A program made the position numbers and the translations under genes. From positions 62,001 through 126,000 of the forward strand of contig HG326668.1 of NCBI GenBank assembly GCA_000308255.3: a stretch of DNA of 64,000 bases, given 5' to 3'. Within the stretch, counting starts at the first letter, position 1. Each line of letters starts with the position of its first letter. The notes beneath the pieces were generated by a model. The model saw only the letters and a list, made by a program, of their open reading frames with translations, did not search any database and had not been told where the DNA came from. Shown piece after piece: positions 1 to 8,096 of this stretch. This DNA comes from Anaerococcus pacaensis 9403502 (GTDB taxonomy: Bacteria; Bacillota; Clostridia; Tissierellales; Peptoniphilaceae).

Positions 1-332
1 CCAGATCCTATTACTAATCTATCGGAACTAGTTACATCCTCGAAATTATCTAATTCTTGCTGGTCTTCTTCATTTAAATCTGCGCCAATATCATTACTTT
101 CATCTGTGTCTGTACCACTTGTATCAGCGTCTTCTGTATCAGTGTCATCGTTTACATCCGTATCTACGTCATTAGATTCTGTAGCTGCATCATCAGTTAT
201 TTCTGTTTGTACAGTTGTATCCGCACTATCACTAGCATTGTTGCCTGGTTCGTTTGTATTTCCAGAGCAAGCTGATAGAGTTACTGATAAACTTAGAGCC
301 ATCAAAGATGAAAAAATTTTTTTAATTTTCAT
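1..332 (-). CDS. Oligopeptide ABC transporter binding lipoprotein, N-terminal part (runs off the window)
   Basis: Only the first 110 codons are inside the window; the gene continues past base 1. The ATG at 332-330 follows a GGAGG site with 7 bases between. The product starts with a lipoprotein signal: a basic MKIKK start, a hydrophobic stretch, and the lipobox LSAC with the lipidated Cys at residue 22. About 65 residues rich in Asp, Thr, Glu and Asn follow, a flexible linker. The visible part ends in DRLVIGSG, which resembles the first strand of family-5 extracellular solute-binding proteins. Placed after oppB and oppC, it is most likely the peptide-binding component that delivers substrate to that permease. 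It has its own promoter at 384-412. The family call is inferred from context and a short match, since most of the protein is missing. Confidence 0.7.
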   Translation of the reverse strand, partial: MKIKKIFSSLMALSLSVTLSACSGNTNEPGNNASDSADTTVQTEITDDAATESNDVDTDVNDDTDTEDADTSGTDTDESNDIGADLNEEDQQELDNFEDVTSSDRLVIGS

Positions 333-383
333 AGTTTTACCTCCATATGAATTCCTTAATTCTCATTATTTATACTTTATAGT

Positions 384-412
384 ATTTTATTGTTGTTCCT
401 CTATATTGTCAA
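384..412 (-). promoter_or_regulatory. Sigma-A-type promoter of the binding lipoprotein gene
   Basis: On the minus strand a TTGACA -35 box (412-407) and a TAAAAT -10 box (389-384) are separated by exactly 17 bases, close to consensus. Transcription would start near 376, leaving a leader of about 45 bases. The gap 333-639 between the oppC stop and this gene otherwise holds only AT-rich sequence and the oppC terminator. The separate promoter would let the binding protein be made in excess over the permease, as is common for such systems. Confidence 0.65.
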
Positions 413-620
413 TTATTCTACATATAATTACAATTCAATTTACAATATAGTATCTTTTGAGTCTATTTACCGATTTTTTCTGTTATACTTAGTTTTGTAA
501 CAAAATATATACCGATATCCTCTAGTGCAAAAGATTTTAGTAAACAATATTATTATTTATTTTACAAGATTTCTGCTTCTTTTTTAAGTAATACGCTTTA
601 GTGAAAGACTTTTAACTATT

Positions 621-641
621 AATAAAAGGCATACTTGCCTT
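621..641 (-). terminator. Weak terminator hairpin after oppC
   Basis: A 6-bp stem AAGGCA/TGCCTT with a 4-base loop (626-641) overlaps the oppC stop codon. On the minus strand it is followed by TTATTAAT. The stem is short and the U tract is broken, so termination is probably partial. Confidence 0.4.
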
Positions 642-2625
642 ATCTCTCAGTTACTCTCGGGTCGATAGCATCTCTTAAAGCATCACCAATAAGGTTTATA
701 GAAAATGATACTAAGAAAATCGCAAGGACTGGAAATACCCATCTCCACCAGTAGAACTTAAGTACATATGAACTTTGAGCAGCAGTTAGCATATTACCCC
801 ATGATGGCGTAGGTTCTTGGACACCGAACCCTAAAAATGACAGACCAGATTCAGAAAGAAGATTTCCAGCGTATTCTAAAGTTGCATCTACTATTATTAA
901 AGGCATGATATTGGGTAATATATGGTTGGTTACAATCTTAGAATTTTTTACTCCAAGAGCTCGGGCAGCTGTGATGTAATCACGCTCACGCTCAGAGAGA
1001 ATCTGAGCTCGTACTAAACGAGCAAGTCCTGTCCAGCCAAGTAAACCTAGTAGAACCATTACCAAAGTAATTCGCTCTGTTTGGCTAGCTCCAGGGGGTA
1101 GTAAAGCTGATAGAGAAATAAGCATTGGGTAGAATGGGAATGATGAAATAATTTCTGACATTCTCATCAAAATATTGTCCACACGGCCGCCTGCAAATCC
1201 AGATATCATACCTATAGTTACACCAAGCACTACTGTAAAAATTGTTGATATTAAGGATATAATCATTGAAATACGACCACCGTGGATTAATCTAGTAAAG
1301 ATGTCACGTCCTTGGTCATCAGAACCAAATCTAAATCCATCTAATCCCCAAGTATCTATTTTTGCATTTTCTTTTACTGCATAGTTATTAAAGTATGAAG
1401 TATAAACTTTTTTATATTCACCCTTTGGGCTCTTTAATTCTCCGTAGTTATCCTTACCCCACGAATAAATCTTACCTTTTTCATCAAGGGCTGTGAAAGT
1501 GGTTTCTCCAGCATTGATATCCACTATTGGAGCTTCGAATTCTGGTATGCTATTGCCTGATCTTGATGGTCCCCAAGCAATAACTTCACCTTTGTCTGTG
1601 AGAACTGCCGCACTATCGGAAGTAAGAGCTACATCAGTTACAAATACCGATCCATCTTGTACTTCTTCTGGCATAGCTGTTTCATTCTCAGCACCCATTA
1701 CTCCTAAAAGCTCAACTGTACCGTCAGTTTTGGCAACTAGAATATTAATAGCTGATGTATCAAAACTAGTCACTTCACCTTGAACTGTAGATGGTATGAG
1801 ATCAAGTCTACTTGCTAGAGTTGAGCCCCAAATTAAAATGTTATTTTCGTTGGTAAGTACTACTGAATATTGAACACCTGCTCCAAGTTCTTTGATACCC
1901 TCGCTTCTAATTTGACTTTCTGCAATTGGAGGCATTTGAGTTTGATCGAAAGAATTATTACCCCAGCCATAGATTTCATTATCTTCTGTAGCAACTATAA
2001 TATGTCTATCTCCTGCTGCTATATCTTTTATAGTCTTATCTTCCAGTTTTTCTTTTATATCATCAGGAATATTTAAAACCGATTCTTTTGCTACTGGATT
2101 ATCTTGGCCCCAGATGTAGACGTTGTTTTCATCGGTTAGTCCAATTGCAAATGTACTACCAATAGAAATTTTTTCAGTACCTTCAGTTTCCATCTCATGA
2201 GGGACGTTCATATATTTTCCTCCTGGTGGAATATTTGCAAGATTACCTTGTGAATAGTATTGATTAAAGGGTAGTATAGCACTACCTATAAAAACTATAA
2301 GTACTATAGCTATAAATAATGCTAGACCAATGACTCCTGACGGGTTTCTAAAGAAATTTCTAAGAGCTACTCTTCCAGGTGAAAGGATAGCTTCCTCATT
2401 GAGGTCACGGTCTTCTGTAGTTTTTGGGCCAGGTCCTCCTCCTACATTGGAATTTGGATTATTTAAATTTTCTACTTTATCTTGTATTAGCCTACGATCT
2501 TCAGGAATTCTAGATTCATTAATAATATCTGGAGAATCATCAGCCATATAAGAAAAACCATGATAAAAAAATGAAGTCAGAAAGTTTCTATACGATTTTA
2601 ATGATTTTGATACTTTTTTGCTCAT
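640..2625 (-). CDS. oppC: Oligopeptide ABC permease OppC with an inserted seven-repeat RCC1-like propeller
   Basis: Inner-membrane permease of a peptide importer, 661 residues against about 300 for ordinary OppC. Residues 1-92 are a long hydrophilic N-terminus. The first membrane helix is at about 97-119. The normal OppC core resumes at about 431 with GSDDQGRDIFTRL and runs through the EAA coupling loop (YITAARALGVKNSKIV) to the C-terminal helices. In between, in the loop that should face outside, residues 151-430 carry seven repeats of the RCC1 type. Each ends in a hydrophobic residue-Trp-Gly, or a variant: IWG 171-173, GWG 220-222, IWG 265-267, LLG 306-308, AWG 350-352, SWG 388-390, TWG 425-427. 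The spacing is 37-49 residues, enough for a closed seven-blade propeller. The permease identity is firm. The propeller fold is inferred from the repeats and its function is unknown; it may dock the binding protein or gate access from the thick cell wall. It lies 1 base downstream of oppB. Confidence 0.9.
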   Translation of the reverse strand: MSKKVSKSLKSYRNFLTSFFYHGFSYMADDSPDIINESRIPEDRRLIQDKVENLNNPNSNVGGGPGPKTTEDRDLNEEAILSPGRVALRNFFRNPSGVIGLALFIAIVLIVFIGSAILPFNQYYSQGNLANIPPGGKYMNVPHEMETEGTEKISIGSTFAIGLTDENNVYIWGQDNPVAKESVLNIPDDIKEKLEDKTIKDIAAGDRHIIVATEDNEIYGWGNNSFDQTQMPPIAESQIRSEGIKELGAGVQYSVVLTNENNILIWGSTLASRLDLIPSTVQGEVTSFDTSAINILVAKTDGTVELLGVMGAENETAMPEEVQDGSVFVTDVALTSDSAAVLTDKGEVIAWGPSRSGNSIPEFEAPIVDINAGETTFTALDEKGKIYSWGKDNYGELKSPKGEYKKVYTSYFNNYAVKENAKIDTWGLDGFRFGSDDQGRDIFTRLIHGGRISMIISLISTIFTVVLGVTIGMISGFAGGRVDNILMRMSEIISSFPFYPMLISLSALLPPGASQTERITLVMVLLGLLGWTGLARLVRAQILSERERDYITAARALGVKNSKIVTNHILPNIMPLIIVDATLEYAGNLLSESGLSFLGFGVQEPTPSWGNMLTAAQSSYVLKFYWWRWVFPVLAIFLVSFSINLIGDALRDAIDPRVTER

Positions 2626-2626
2626 A

Positions 2627-3589
2627 TCAAGCCTCTAGTTTTACCCTAGGGTCTACTAATGCATACGCTACATCCAAAATTAGATTGCCTAAAAGTGCTA
2701 GTAGATTATAAAACATTGATAGGGCTAATATTATGTTGTAGTCTTGAGCTATTACTGCAGATATTAGTTCGTTTCCGATACCTCTGTAGGCAAAAATCCT
2801 CTCAGTTATAGCAGATCCTGAGAACATACCAAGGATTGACCATGTTAGGGCAGTAACTACTGGTATTAGTGCATTTCTAAATGCATGGGAATATATAACT
2901 GTCTTCTCACGGAGTCCTTTAGATTTAGCTGTGCGAATGTAGTCTTGATTTAAGGCATCAAGCATAGAGTTTCTAACATATCTAGATAAGCCTGCAGTAG
3001 ACCCAACTGTAAGTGTTATAGTTGGTAGGACAAGGTAACTAACCCATTCAGAAAACTTATGAGTACTAGGCATACCATTAGCGGGAAACCAGTCCATTTT
3101 AAAGGAAAAAAGATAGATGCATACTAGCCCTACAAATAGTACTGGTATGGACATACCGATCAAGGTTATTGTTTGGAAAATTCTATCAAAGAGCCCTCCT
3201 CTATGGGTGGCTGAGCGAATGCCTATAAGTATCGATAGGACAAATGAAATAATGGTCGCACCTATATTTAGATAGATTGTATTTCTAAGTGGTTCCCTTA
3301 AATAATCCTTTACTGGCCTCTTCTTAGTTGTTGACTCACCAAAGTCTCCACGTAGAGACCTACCTAGCCATATGAAGTATTGTTCAGGCAGACTCTTATC
3401 GTATCCGTAGCGTTTTTGCAAAGTCGTATATAATTCTTCTTCCTGTGCCTTACTCATACGACCAGTTCTAGGAATCATAGCCTGTATTGGGTCTCCTGGC
3501 ATGGTCTTGGAGAAAGCAAATAATAAGATAGATATAATAAAAGCAATAGGTATTAAAGTTACGACTCTCTTAACTATATAATGAAACAT
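2627..3589 (-). CDS. oppB: Oligopeptide ABC permease OppB
   Basis: First permease subunit of the peptide importer. It is about 320 residues with six expected membrane helices. The N-terminal helix is YIVKRVVTLIPIAFIISI, followed by the periplasmic-side loop with MPGDPIQAM. The EAA loop near residues 220-240 includes YIRTAKSKGLREKTVIYSHA, which contacts the ATPase. The C-terminal DPRVKLEA is typical of OppB/DppB. An open frame extends upstream to a TTG at 3649, but the start is better placed at one of two adjacent ATG codons near 3589-3592. An AGAAAGG ribosome site lies about 6 bases before the second. It sits directly upstream of oppC. No ATPase genes are seen in the window; they may lie beyond base 1. 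Confidence 0.93.
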   Translation of the reverse strand: MFHYIVKRVVTLIPIAFIISILLFAFSKTMPGDPIQAMIPRTGRMSKAQEEELYTTLQKRYGYDKSLPEQYFIWLGRSLRGDFGESTTKKRPVKDYLREPLRNTIYLNIGATIISFVLSILIGIRSATHRGGLFDRIFQTITLIGMSIPVLFVGLVCIYLFSFKMDWFPANGMPSTHKFSEWVSYLVLPTITLTVGSTAGLSRYVRNSMLDALNQDYIRTAKSKGLREKTVIYSHAFRNALIPVVTALTWSILGMFSGSAITERIFAYRGIGNELISAVIAQDYNIILALSMFYNLLALLGNLILDVAYALVDPRVKLEA

Positions 3590-3680
3590 CATTTTCCTTT
3601 CTATTTGTATTATTTGAAATTGAAATTTTTGCAAATATACAATATTCAATCTGTTAAATTCAATAGTATTTAGCTAATAG

Positions 3681-3698
3681 TGTTACAGTTCAGTAACA
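3681..3698. promoter_or_regulatory. Palindrome upstream of oppB, possible operator
   Basis: A perfect 6-bp inverted repeat TGTTAC/GTAACA separated by 6 bases lies about 90 bases upstream of the oppB start, within the opp leader/promoter region. It has the form of a repressor or activator site, but no cognate regulator is encoded nearby. A possible -35 TTGAAT follows on the minus strand near 3665. Confidence 0.3.
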
Positions 3699-3762
3699 GT
3701 AAATTTCTTAGACATCTTTATTAAAATAGCGTAAATAAAGCTTAATAATATAAACAAGCAAA

Positions 3763-3807
3763 TTAAACGGAATGTTTCCTATATTGATTAGGATGCATTC
3801 CGTTTAA
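3763..3807. terminator. Long hairpin between the hydrogenase and opp genes
   Basis: A perfect 12-bp inverted repeat, TTAAACGGAATG (3763-3774) with CATTCCGTTTAA (3796-3807), encloses a second small stem CCTA/TAGG. It lies 64 bases past the hydrogenase stop and ahead of oppB. Read on the minus strand it is followed by TTTGCTTGTTT, only moderately U-rich. A terminator of the hydrogenase transcript is the simplest reading. The rest of the 281-base gap holds only AT-rich sequence and the palindrome at 3681. Confidence 0.45.
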
Positions 3808-3870
3808 AAGTAGTTTATTATTTATTCCGTATATAAGGTTTCACATAAATAGCTTATTTAATAATTGGAT

Positions 3871-5400
3871 TTATTGTGCTATAAGTTTGCTATCATCTGG
3901 TCTATCTTCTGCTGGAATGTTGGCATTGTCTGCTGGCGATTTGAATTCTGATTCGCTAGCAAAGGCTCTTACCGCCTTGGCAGTCTTTGTTTCAGCTATG
4001 ACTACACCAGGTCCGCCAACACAGCCACCCATACATGCCATACCTTCGATTAGTTTGCCATCCATCTTGCCTAGTTTTGCCATTTGAGCAAGCTTTACGC
4101 AAGCATGGAGTCCTTCTGCGCCTTCTACAGCTATTTCTATCTCTGGTCTAATTTCCTTAGCACGTTTTACTACAGCTTCTGCTACACCACCGCTTACCGC
4201 ATAGTTACGGCCAGTTGTAGATGCATCCATCATCACTTCGTCTACTTCGATTTCTGATGGCTCGATGCCTTTAGCAAGGAACATGCCTAGAAGTTCTTCA
4301 TAGGTTATTACAAAATCTACTACTTCAGCTACTTCTTCTTCGAGAGCTTCTAGCTTTTTAGAAATACATGGGCCAACGAAAACTACTTCGCTTTCTGGAT
4401 TGCGTTTTTTAAGTTGGAGGGCAGTATATATCATTGGTGTAGATGATTCTGAGATGTATTCGTTGATTTCTGGGAATTGGTTACGAACCATCATCTTCCA
4501 TGAGAAACAACAGCTTGTTCCCATAAATGGAAACTCTCCTGTTGGTACTTTTTCTAAGTATTCGTGAGCTTCATTCATTGTAGTAAGGTCAGCACCTAGG
4601 CCTACTTCTATTACATCCTTAAAACCAAGCATTTTTATAGCTTCTCTGATTTGGTCAGGGGATACATTTGGACCAAATTGGCCTACAAATGAAGGGGCTA
4701 TTATCGCATATACATCTCTATTAGATTGGATAGATTTTATAAGTTGATATATCTCCGACTTGTCAGAAATTGCACCAAATGGGCATGTTTGTATACATCT
4801 ACCACAAGCCACACACTTATCTGCGATTATTTCAGCACGGCCTAAGTTATCTGATTTGATTGCCTTTACTCCGCAGCTTTCTGCACATGGGCGTTTTTGG
4901 TGGTTAATGGCGTTGTATGGACAGGCATCCACACATTTACCGCACTTAATACATTTCTCTTGGTCAATGATAGCACCATGAGCAGTGTAGGTCACAGCGT
5001 TTTTAGGGCAGACATTTACGCAAGGGTGGCCGATACATGCCTTACATTGATCGGTCACGGTTACTTTATTTTCAGGACATGCTTCGCAAGCAATTTTTAT
5101 TACTTCAACTAGTGGCGGATGATATATTCTCTTATCCACATCCATTTGTGCAAGCCCTGCTATGATAGCATCAGTCTTATCTGCAGTTCTTGCATCGAGT
5201 CCTATGGCCATTCTTAGCCTCTCGCCCATTACCGCACGTTCTCTAAATATATTTTCTCTATATGTAGCTTCTTCTCCTGGAAGAATATCGTAGACTTCTA
5301 GTCCTATGTCTGTGAGCGGCCTATTTTCGTAGGCAATTTTAGCGATGTGCTCAAAGGCCATCCTTCTGATATTAAGTATATCTATGTATGATTCTTTCAT
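3871..5400 (-). CDS. [FeFe] hydrogenase, group-B-like, with N-terminal ferredoxin clusters
   Basis: Predicted cytoplasmic iron hydrogenase of 509 residues. The N-terminal half has a run of Cys motifs for [4Fe-4S] clusters: CEAC 105-108; C119 to C131; CIKCGKCVDAC 150-160; PCAESC 171-176; CVACGRCIQTC 196-206. The C-terminal half holds the three H-cluster motifs: L1 TSCCFSW (295-301), L2 VGPCISKKLE (342-351) and L3 EGMACMGGC (452-460). The VGPC form of L2, with Gly in place of the Met of classical hydrogenases, and Phe after TSCC in L1, point to the poorly characterised group B of anaerobic firmicutes. It probably disposes of electrons from fermentation, using ferredoxin, as H2, or works in reverse; this is inferred. 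The start is set by a GAGGAAA site 5-6 bases before ATG. It follows the small Cys protein by 21 bases and the two are probably cotranscribed. Confidence 0.88.
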   Translation of the reverse strand: MKESYIDILNIRRMAFEHIAKIAYENRPLTDIGLEVYDILPGEEATYRENIFRERAVMGERLRMAIGLDARTADKTDAIIAGLAQMDVDKRIYHPPLVEVIKIACEACPENKVTVTDQCKACIGHPCVNVCPKNAVTYTAHGAIIDQEKCIKCGKCVDACPYNAINHQKRPCAESCGVKAIKSDNLGRAEIIADKCVACGRCIQTCPFGAISDKSEIYQLIKSIQSNRDVYAIIAPSFVGQFGPNVSPDQIREAIKMLGFKDVIEVGLGADLTTMNEAHEYLEKVPTGEFPFMGTSCCFSWKMMVRNQFPEINEYISESSTPMIYTALQLKKRNPESEVVFVGPCISKKLEALEEEVAEVVDFVITYEELLGMFLAKGIEPSEIEVDEVMMDASTTGRNYAVSGGVAEAVVKRAKEIRPEIEIAVEGAEGLHACVKLAQMAKLGKMDGKLIEGMACMGGCVGGPGVVIAETKTAKAVRAFASESEFKSPADNANIPAEDRPDDSKLIAQ

Positions 5401-5421
5401 TATTTTCCTCTATCTAACTTA

Positions 5422-5700
5422 TTATTTTGGGGTGAATTCGTCAAAGATATGCTCCATCAACACTTCTGGTTTTGCCTTTAATAAGTATGTATCGTCGATT
5501 TTGGCAACTGGTGCAGATCTTTCTGGATCCTCTATTTCTTTCATGATATTAGCATATTCTATATCAATCTCTGGTGCATCACCTAATTCTTCTAGTTGGT
5601 AAGCATAAAACAAATCTTTCGCAACTACATGTGCAGCATCAAATAAGTATTCGCTACCGCTAGCTGTGCATCTAGCACAAGAACAGATAGTAACCTTCAT
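5422..5700 (-). CDS. Small Cys-motif protein paired with the hydrogenase (possible redox partner)
   Basis: A 92-residue acidic protein. Its N-terminus has CSCARCTASGSEYL: Cys 7, 9 and 12 followed by a Gly-Ser turn at the start of a helix. This is similar to the first half of thioredoxin-like [2Fe-2S] or NuoE-type folds, but only three Cys are present and all are at the N-terminus, so a classical four-Cys cluster is absent. The rest is mostly helical and rich in Glu and Asp. It has a strong ribosome site (AAAGGAGGC, 5 bases before ATG) and lies just upstream of the hydrogenase in the same direction, so an electron-transfer or assembly role with that enzyme is reasonable. I do not recognise the family with certainty. 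Confidence 0.6.
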   Translation of the reverse strand: MKVTICSCARCTASGSEYLFDAAHVVAKDLFYAYQLEELGDAPEIDIEYANIMKEIEDPERSAPVAKIDDTYLLKAKPEVLMEHIFDEFTPK

Positions 5701-5745
5701 ATTAAGCCTCCTTTGTTACTTATCTTAATTGTATCAAAAAAACAA

Positions 5746-5783
5746 CCTATAAGCAATGACAAAGATTTGTCATTAATTATAGG
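5746..5783. terminator. Strong intrinsic terminator after phoR
   Basis: A long stem starts right after the phoR stop. The outer arms are CCTATAA/TTATAGG, the inner arms AATGACAAA/TTTGTCATT, with a 2-base tip. On the minus strand it is followed by TTGTTTTTTTG. It should end the pst-pho transcript before the small Cys protein gene. Confidence 0.85.
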
Positions 5784-7439
5784 TCATATTTCGCGGTCTA
5801 GTTGAAGGGGAATTCCAATTATAAAATTACTTCCCCTATCTAGCTCTGATTCTACCTTTATCTCGTAGCCTAAGTGGCTAGCTATGTGTTTTACAATAGA
5901 TAGGCCAAGACCAGTTGATTTTTGATTGCGCTTACGTGATTTATCTGCCACATAAAATCTCTCAAAAATCCTGTTCACATCATGGGCTGCTATCCCAACC
6001 CCAGTATCACTTATAGAAAGGTAGTAGGAATTATCTTTCAGCTCATAATCGACTGTAATAGTCCCACCAATCTTGTTATATTTGATGGCATTTTCATAAA
6101 TATTTGATACCAAATCGTAGAATAAAGACCTAGATGTATTTATTCTGAAATTTTTGATATTGTTGATTACTTTTATATTCTTGTGGCTAGTTTGTCTAGC
6201 AAATTTTTCTATTGTATCATCTACCACATCTTTTATATCAATTTCAGTAAAGTCTCTTTCAAAATTCTTTTCATCTAACCTAGATATCTTTAAGATGTCA
6301 TCTATTATTTCAAGTAGCCTGTTGCCTTCATTGTAAATAATCTCTGCAAACTTACTTACATCATCTTCCTTGGCAATGCCAGTTGCTATTAGCTCCGCAT
6401 AGCCATTTATGGATGTCAGTGGGCTTTTTAGCTCGTGTGTCACATTTGCTGAGAATTCTCTTCTCATCTGCTCAGCCTTTTTATCCTCGGTATTGTCAAT
6501 TATTATCATAGCAAAGGCTTTTTTGGTTGCAGATTGGAGTGGATCTATAAAAATCCTTAGGAAATGGCCATTTAGTTTGATGTCAAATGACTTGCTGCGT
6601 TTTAATATCTTAGCTTCACGTAGGGCTAGGATATATTCTTTATCATTGATAAGATCTTTGATGTTGGTATTGCGGTCCACACCTAGATATCTCTTGGCAC
6701 TAGCATTCATCAGTTCTATGTCCCCATGACCATCAAAAATGATAAAGCCTTCTTTCATGTTTGATGTGATGGTGATAAATTCTGATAATTGCTCAGATAA
6801 ATCATTTGCATCAGATCTATAAGCATCAAGTCTTTCTGTGTATGATTTAAAAAGTGGTCTAATTTCATCAAATTTGCTATCGTTGATATTCTCATAAATA
6901 TTTTCAGAAGAAAGGTCGTCTAAGTAACTATCAACCAGCTTATCAACATATCTATTGATATATAAAAAGCTAATTAAAGCTATGGCAAGCATGAGTAGTA
7001 ATAATGGCCAATTAAAGTAAAAACCTAAATCATTTATCATAGTTACGATTAGATAATTATCAGCTTTATCTAGATAGTATGTCCTGGTCTTAGGAAATCC
7101 AGCACTTTTTACTATCTTTACTAAGTCAGCTTGATTAAGCCTCGCTAAATCATTTTTGCTAAGCTTTCCCAAGGATATTTGATCTGGATTTGCGAGTACC
7201 TTTCTATCCTTATTTATGTAAACTATAGACACATTTTCATAGGTATTATTAAATTGTTCTAATTTTTCATAGAAATCCGACTCTTTTTCATGAAGCAAAA
7301 GAAAGCTCAAAGTATTTTTTGCAAAATCACTTTGAGCCCTATCTTTTTTTATAAAAGATAAAGTATTGCTTAATAAAAAAGTGATAGCAAGTATAAGCGC
7401 TACCAGTCTTTTCCTAGAATTCTTAGCAATTTTTTTCAT
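5784..7439 (-). CDS. phoR: Phosphate-regulon sensor histidine kinase PhoR
   Basis: Membrane sensor kinase of 551 residues. A first membrane helix at about 12-30 and a second at about 144-161 enclose an extracytoplasmic region of about 110 residues. A PAS-like domain (about 215-320) follows, then the dimerisation and phosphoacceptor helix with His335 in THELKSPLTS. The ATPase domain has the N box (YENAIKYN), the G1 box DTGVGIA and the G2 box STGLGLSIV. It phosphorylates the regulator PhoB when phosphate is scarce, and PhoU with the Pst transporter keeps it quiet otherwise. The gene overlaps phoB by 4 bases and is the last of the pst-pho operon. Confidence 0.92.
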   Translation of the reverse strand: MKKIAKNSRKRLVALILAITFLLSNTLSFIKKDRAQSDFAKNTLSFLLLHEKESDFYEKLEQFNNTYENVSIVYINKDRKVLANPDQISLGKLSKNDLARLNQADLVKIVKSAGFPKTRTYYLDKADNYLIVTMINDLGFYFNWPLLLLMLAIALISFLYINRYVDKLVDSYLDDLSSENIYENINDSKFDEIRPLFKSYTERLDAYRSDANDLSEQLSEFITITSNMKEGFIIFDGHGDIELMNASAKRYLGVDRNTNIKDLINDKEYILALREAKILKRSKSFDIKLNGHFLRIFIDPLQSATKKAFAMIIIDNTEDKKAEQMRREFSANVTHELKSPLTSINGYAELIATGIAKEDDVSKFAEIIYNEGNRLLEIIDDILKISRLDEKNFERDFTEIDIKDVVDDTIEKFARQTSHKNIKVINNIKNFRINTSRSLFYDLVSNIYENAIKYNKIGGTITVDYELKDNSYYLSISDTGVGIAAHDVNRIFERFYVADKSRKRNQKSTGLGLSIVKHIASHLGYEIKVESELDRGSNFIIGIPLQLDREI

Positions 7440-8095
7440 ATTTCTCCGAACTTATATCCTAAGTTCCTCACGGTTTTGATGTGTTTACCACCATCTAAAA
7501 GCTTATTTCTAAGGGATGCTATATGAACATCTACTGTTCTAGTTTCACCCTCATAGTCATAGCCCCATATCTTTAGTAAAAAGTCCTCTCTAGTAATGAC
7601 ATTGCCAATATTATTCATAAATAATAATAGCATTTCAAACTCTTTGAAAGTCAAATCGATGAGCTTGCCATTTACCTTTACCGTTCTTTTTCTAGTATTG
7701 ATGGTTATGTTATCGTAGTTAATATGATCACTGTCTTTTTTTACTGACCTTCTAAGGACTGCTTTAACTCTTGATATTAGTTCCAAAATTGAAAACGGTT
7801 TTGTGATATAATCATCTGCTCCTGATTCTAATCCTAGAACCTTATCAAACTCCTCAGTTCTTGCTGTAAGCAAGATGATTGGAATATCAGAAAATTCTCG
7901 TATCTCCTCAAGGATTTCTATACCATCTTTTTCAGGCAACATAATATCGAGTATTAAAAGTTGGCCTCCGTGTTGTCTGATAATTTCAACAATACTAAGG
8001 CCATCTTCAAATGTTTCTACTTCGTAGCCTTTTTCAGTTAAAGCATAGTCAACTAGATTTCTAATCGACTTGTCATCTTCAACTACATATATCAT
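7436..8095 (-). CDS. phoB: Phosphate-regulon response regulator PhoB/PhoP
   Basis: OmpR-family response regulator, 219 residues. The receiver domain covers 1-115, with the acidic pocket (Glu6, Asp7, Asp8), the phosphoacceptor Asp50 in LLILDIMLP and the conserved Lys of ITKPFS. The winged-helix DNA-binding domain covers about 122-219, ending in RTVDVHIASLRNKL and RTVRNLGYKF. It should bind the 11-bp-spaced heptamers upstream of pstS (12444-12483) and activate that promoter. It is translationally coupled to phoR by a 4-base overlap and follows phoU after 1 base. Confidence 0.93.
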   Translation of the reverse strand: MIYVVEDDKSIRNLVDYALTEKGYEVETFEDGLSIVEIIRQHGGQLLILDIMLPEKDGIEILEEIREFSDIPIILLTARTEEFDKVLGLESGADDYITKPFSILELISRVKAVLRRSVKKDSDHINYDNITINTRKRTVKVNGKLIDLTFKEFEMLLLFMNNIGNVITREDFLLKIWGYDYEGETRTVDVHIASLRNKLLDGGKHIKTVRNLGYKFGEI

Positions 8096-8096
8096 A

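Noticed and set aside
106-450. Plus-strand ORF of 114 codons, Ser/Val-rich
   Set aside because: It is the complement of the Asp/Thr-rich linker of the minus-strand lipoprotein (1-332), which has a lipobox and an excellent ribosome site; the plus frame has neither.
3590-3649. Upstream TTG start for oppB adding 19-20 residues
   Set aside because: A ribosome site lies before the internal ATG pair and OppB proteins normally start right before the first membrane helix.
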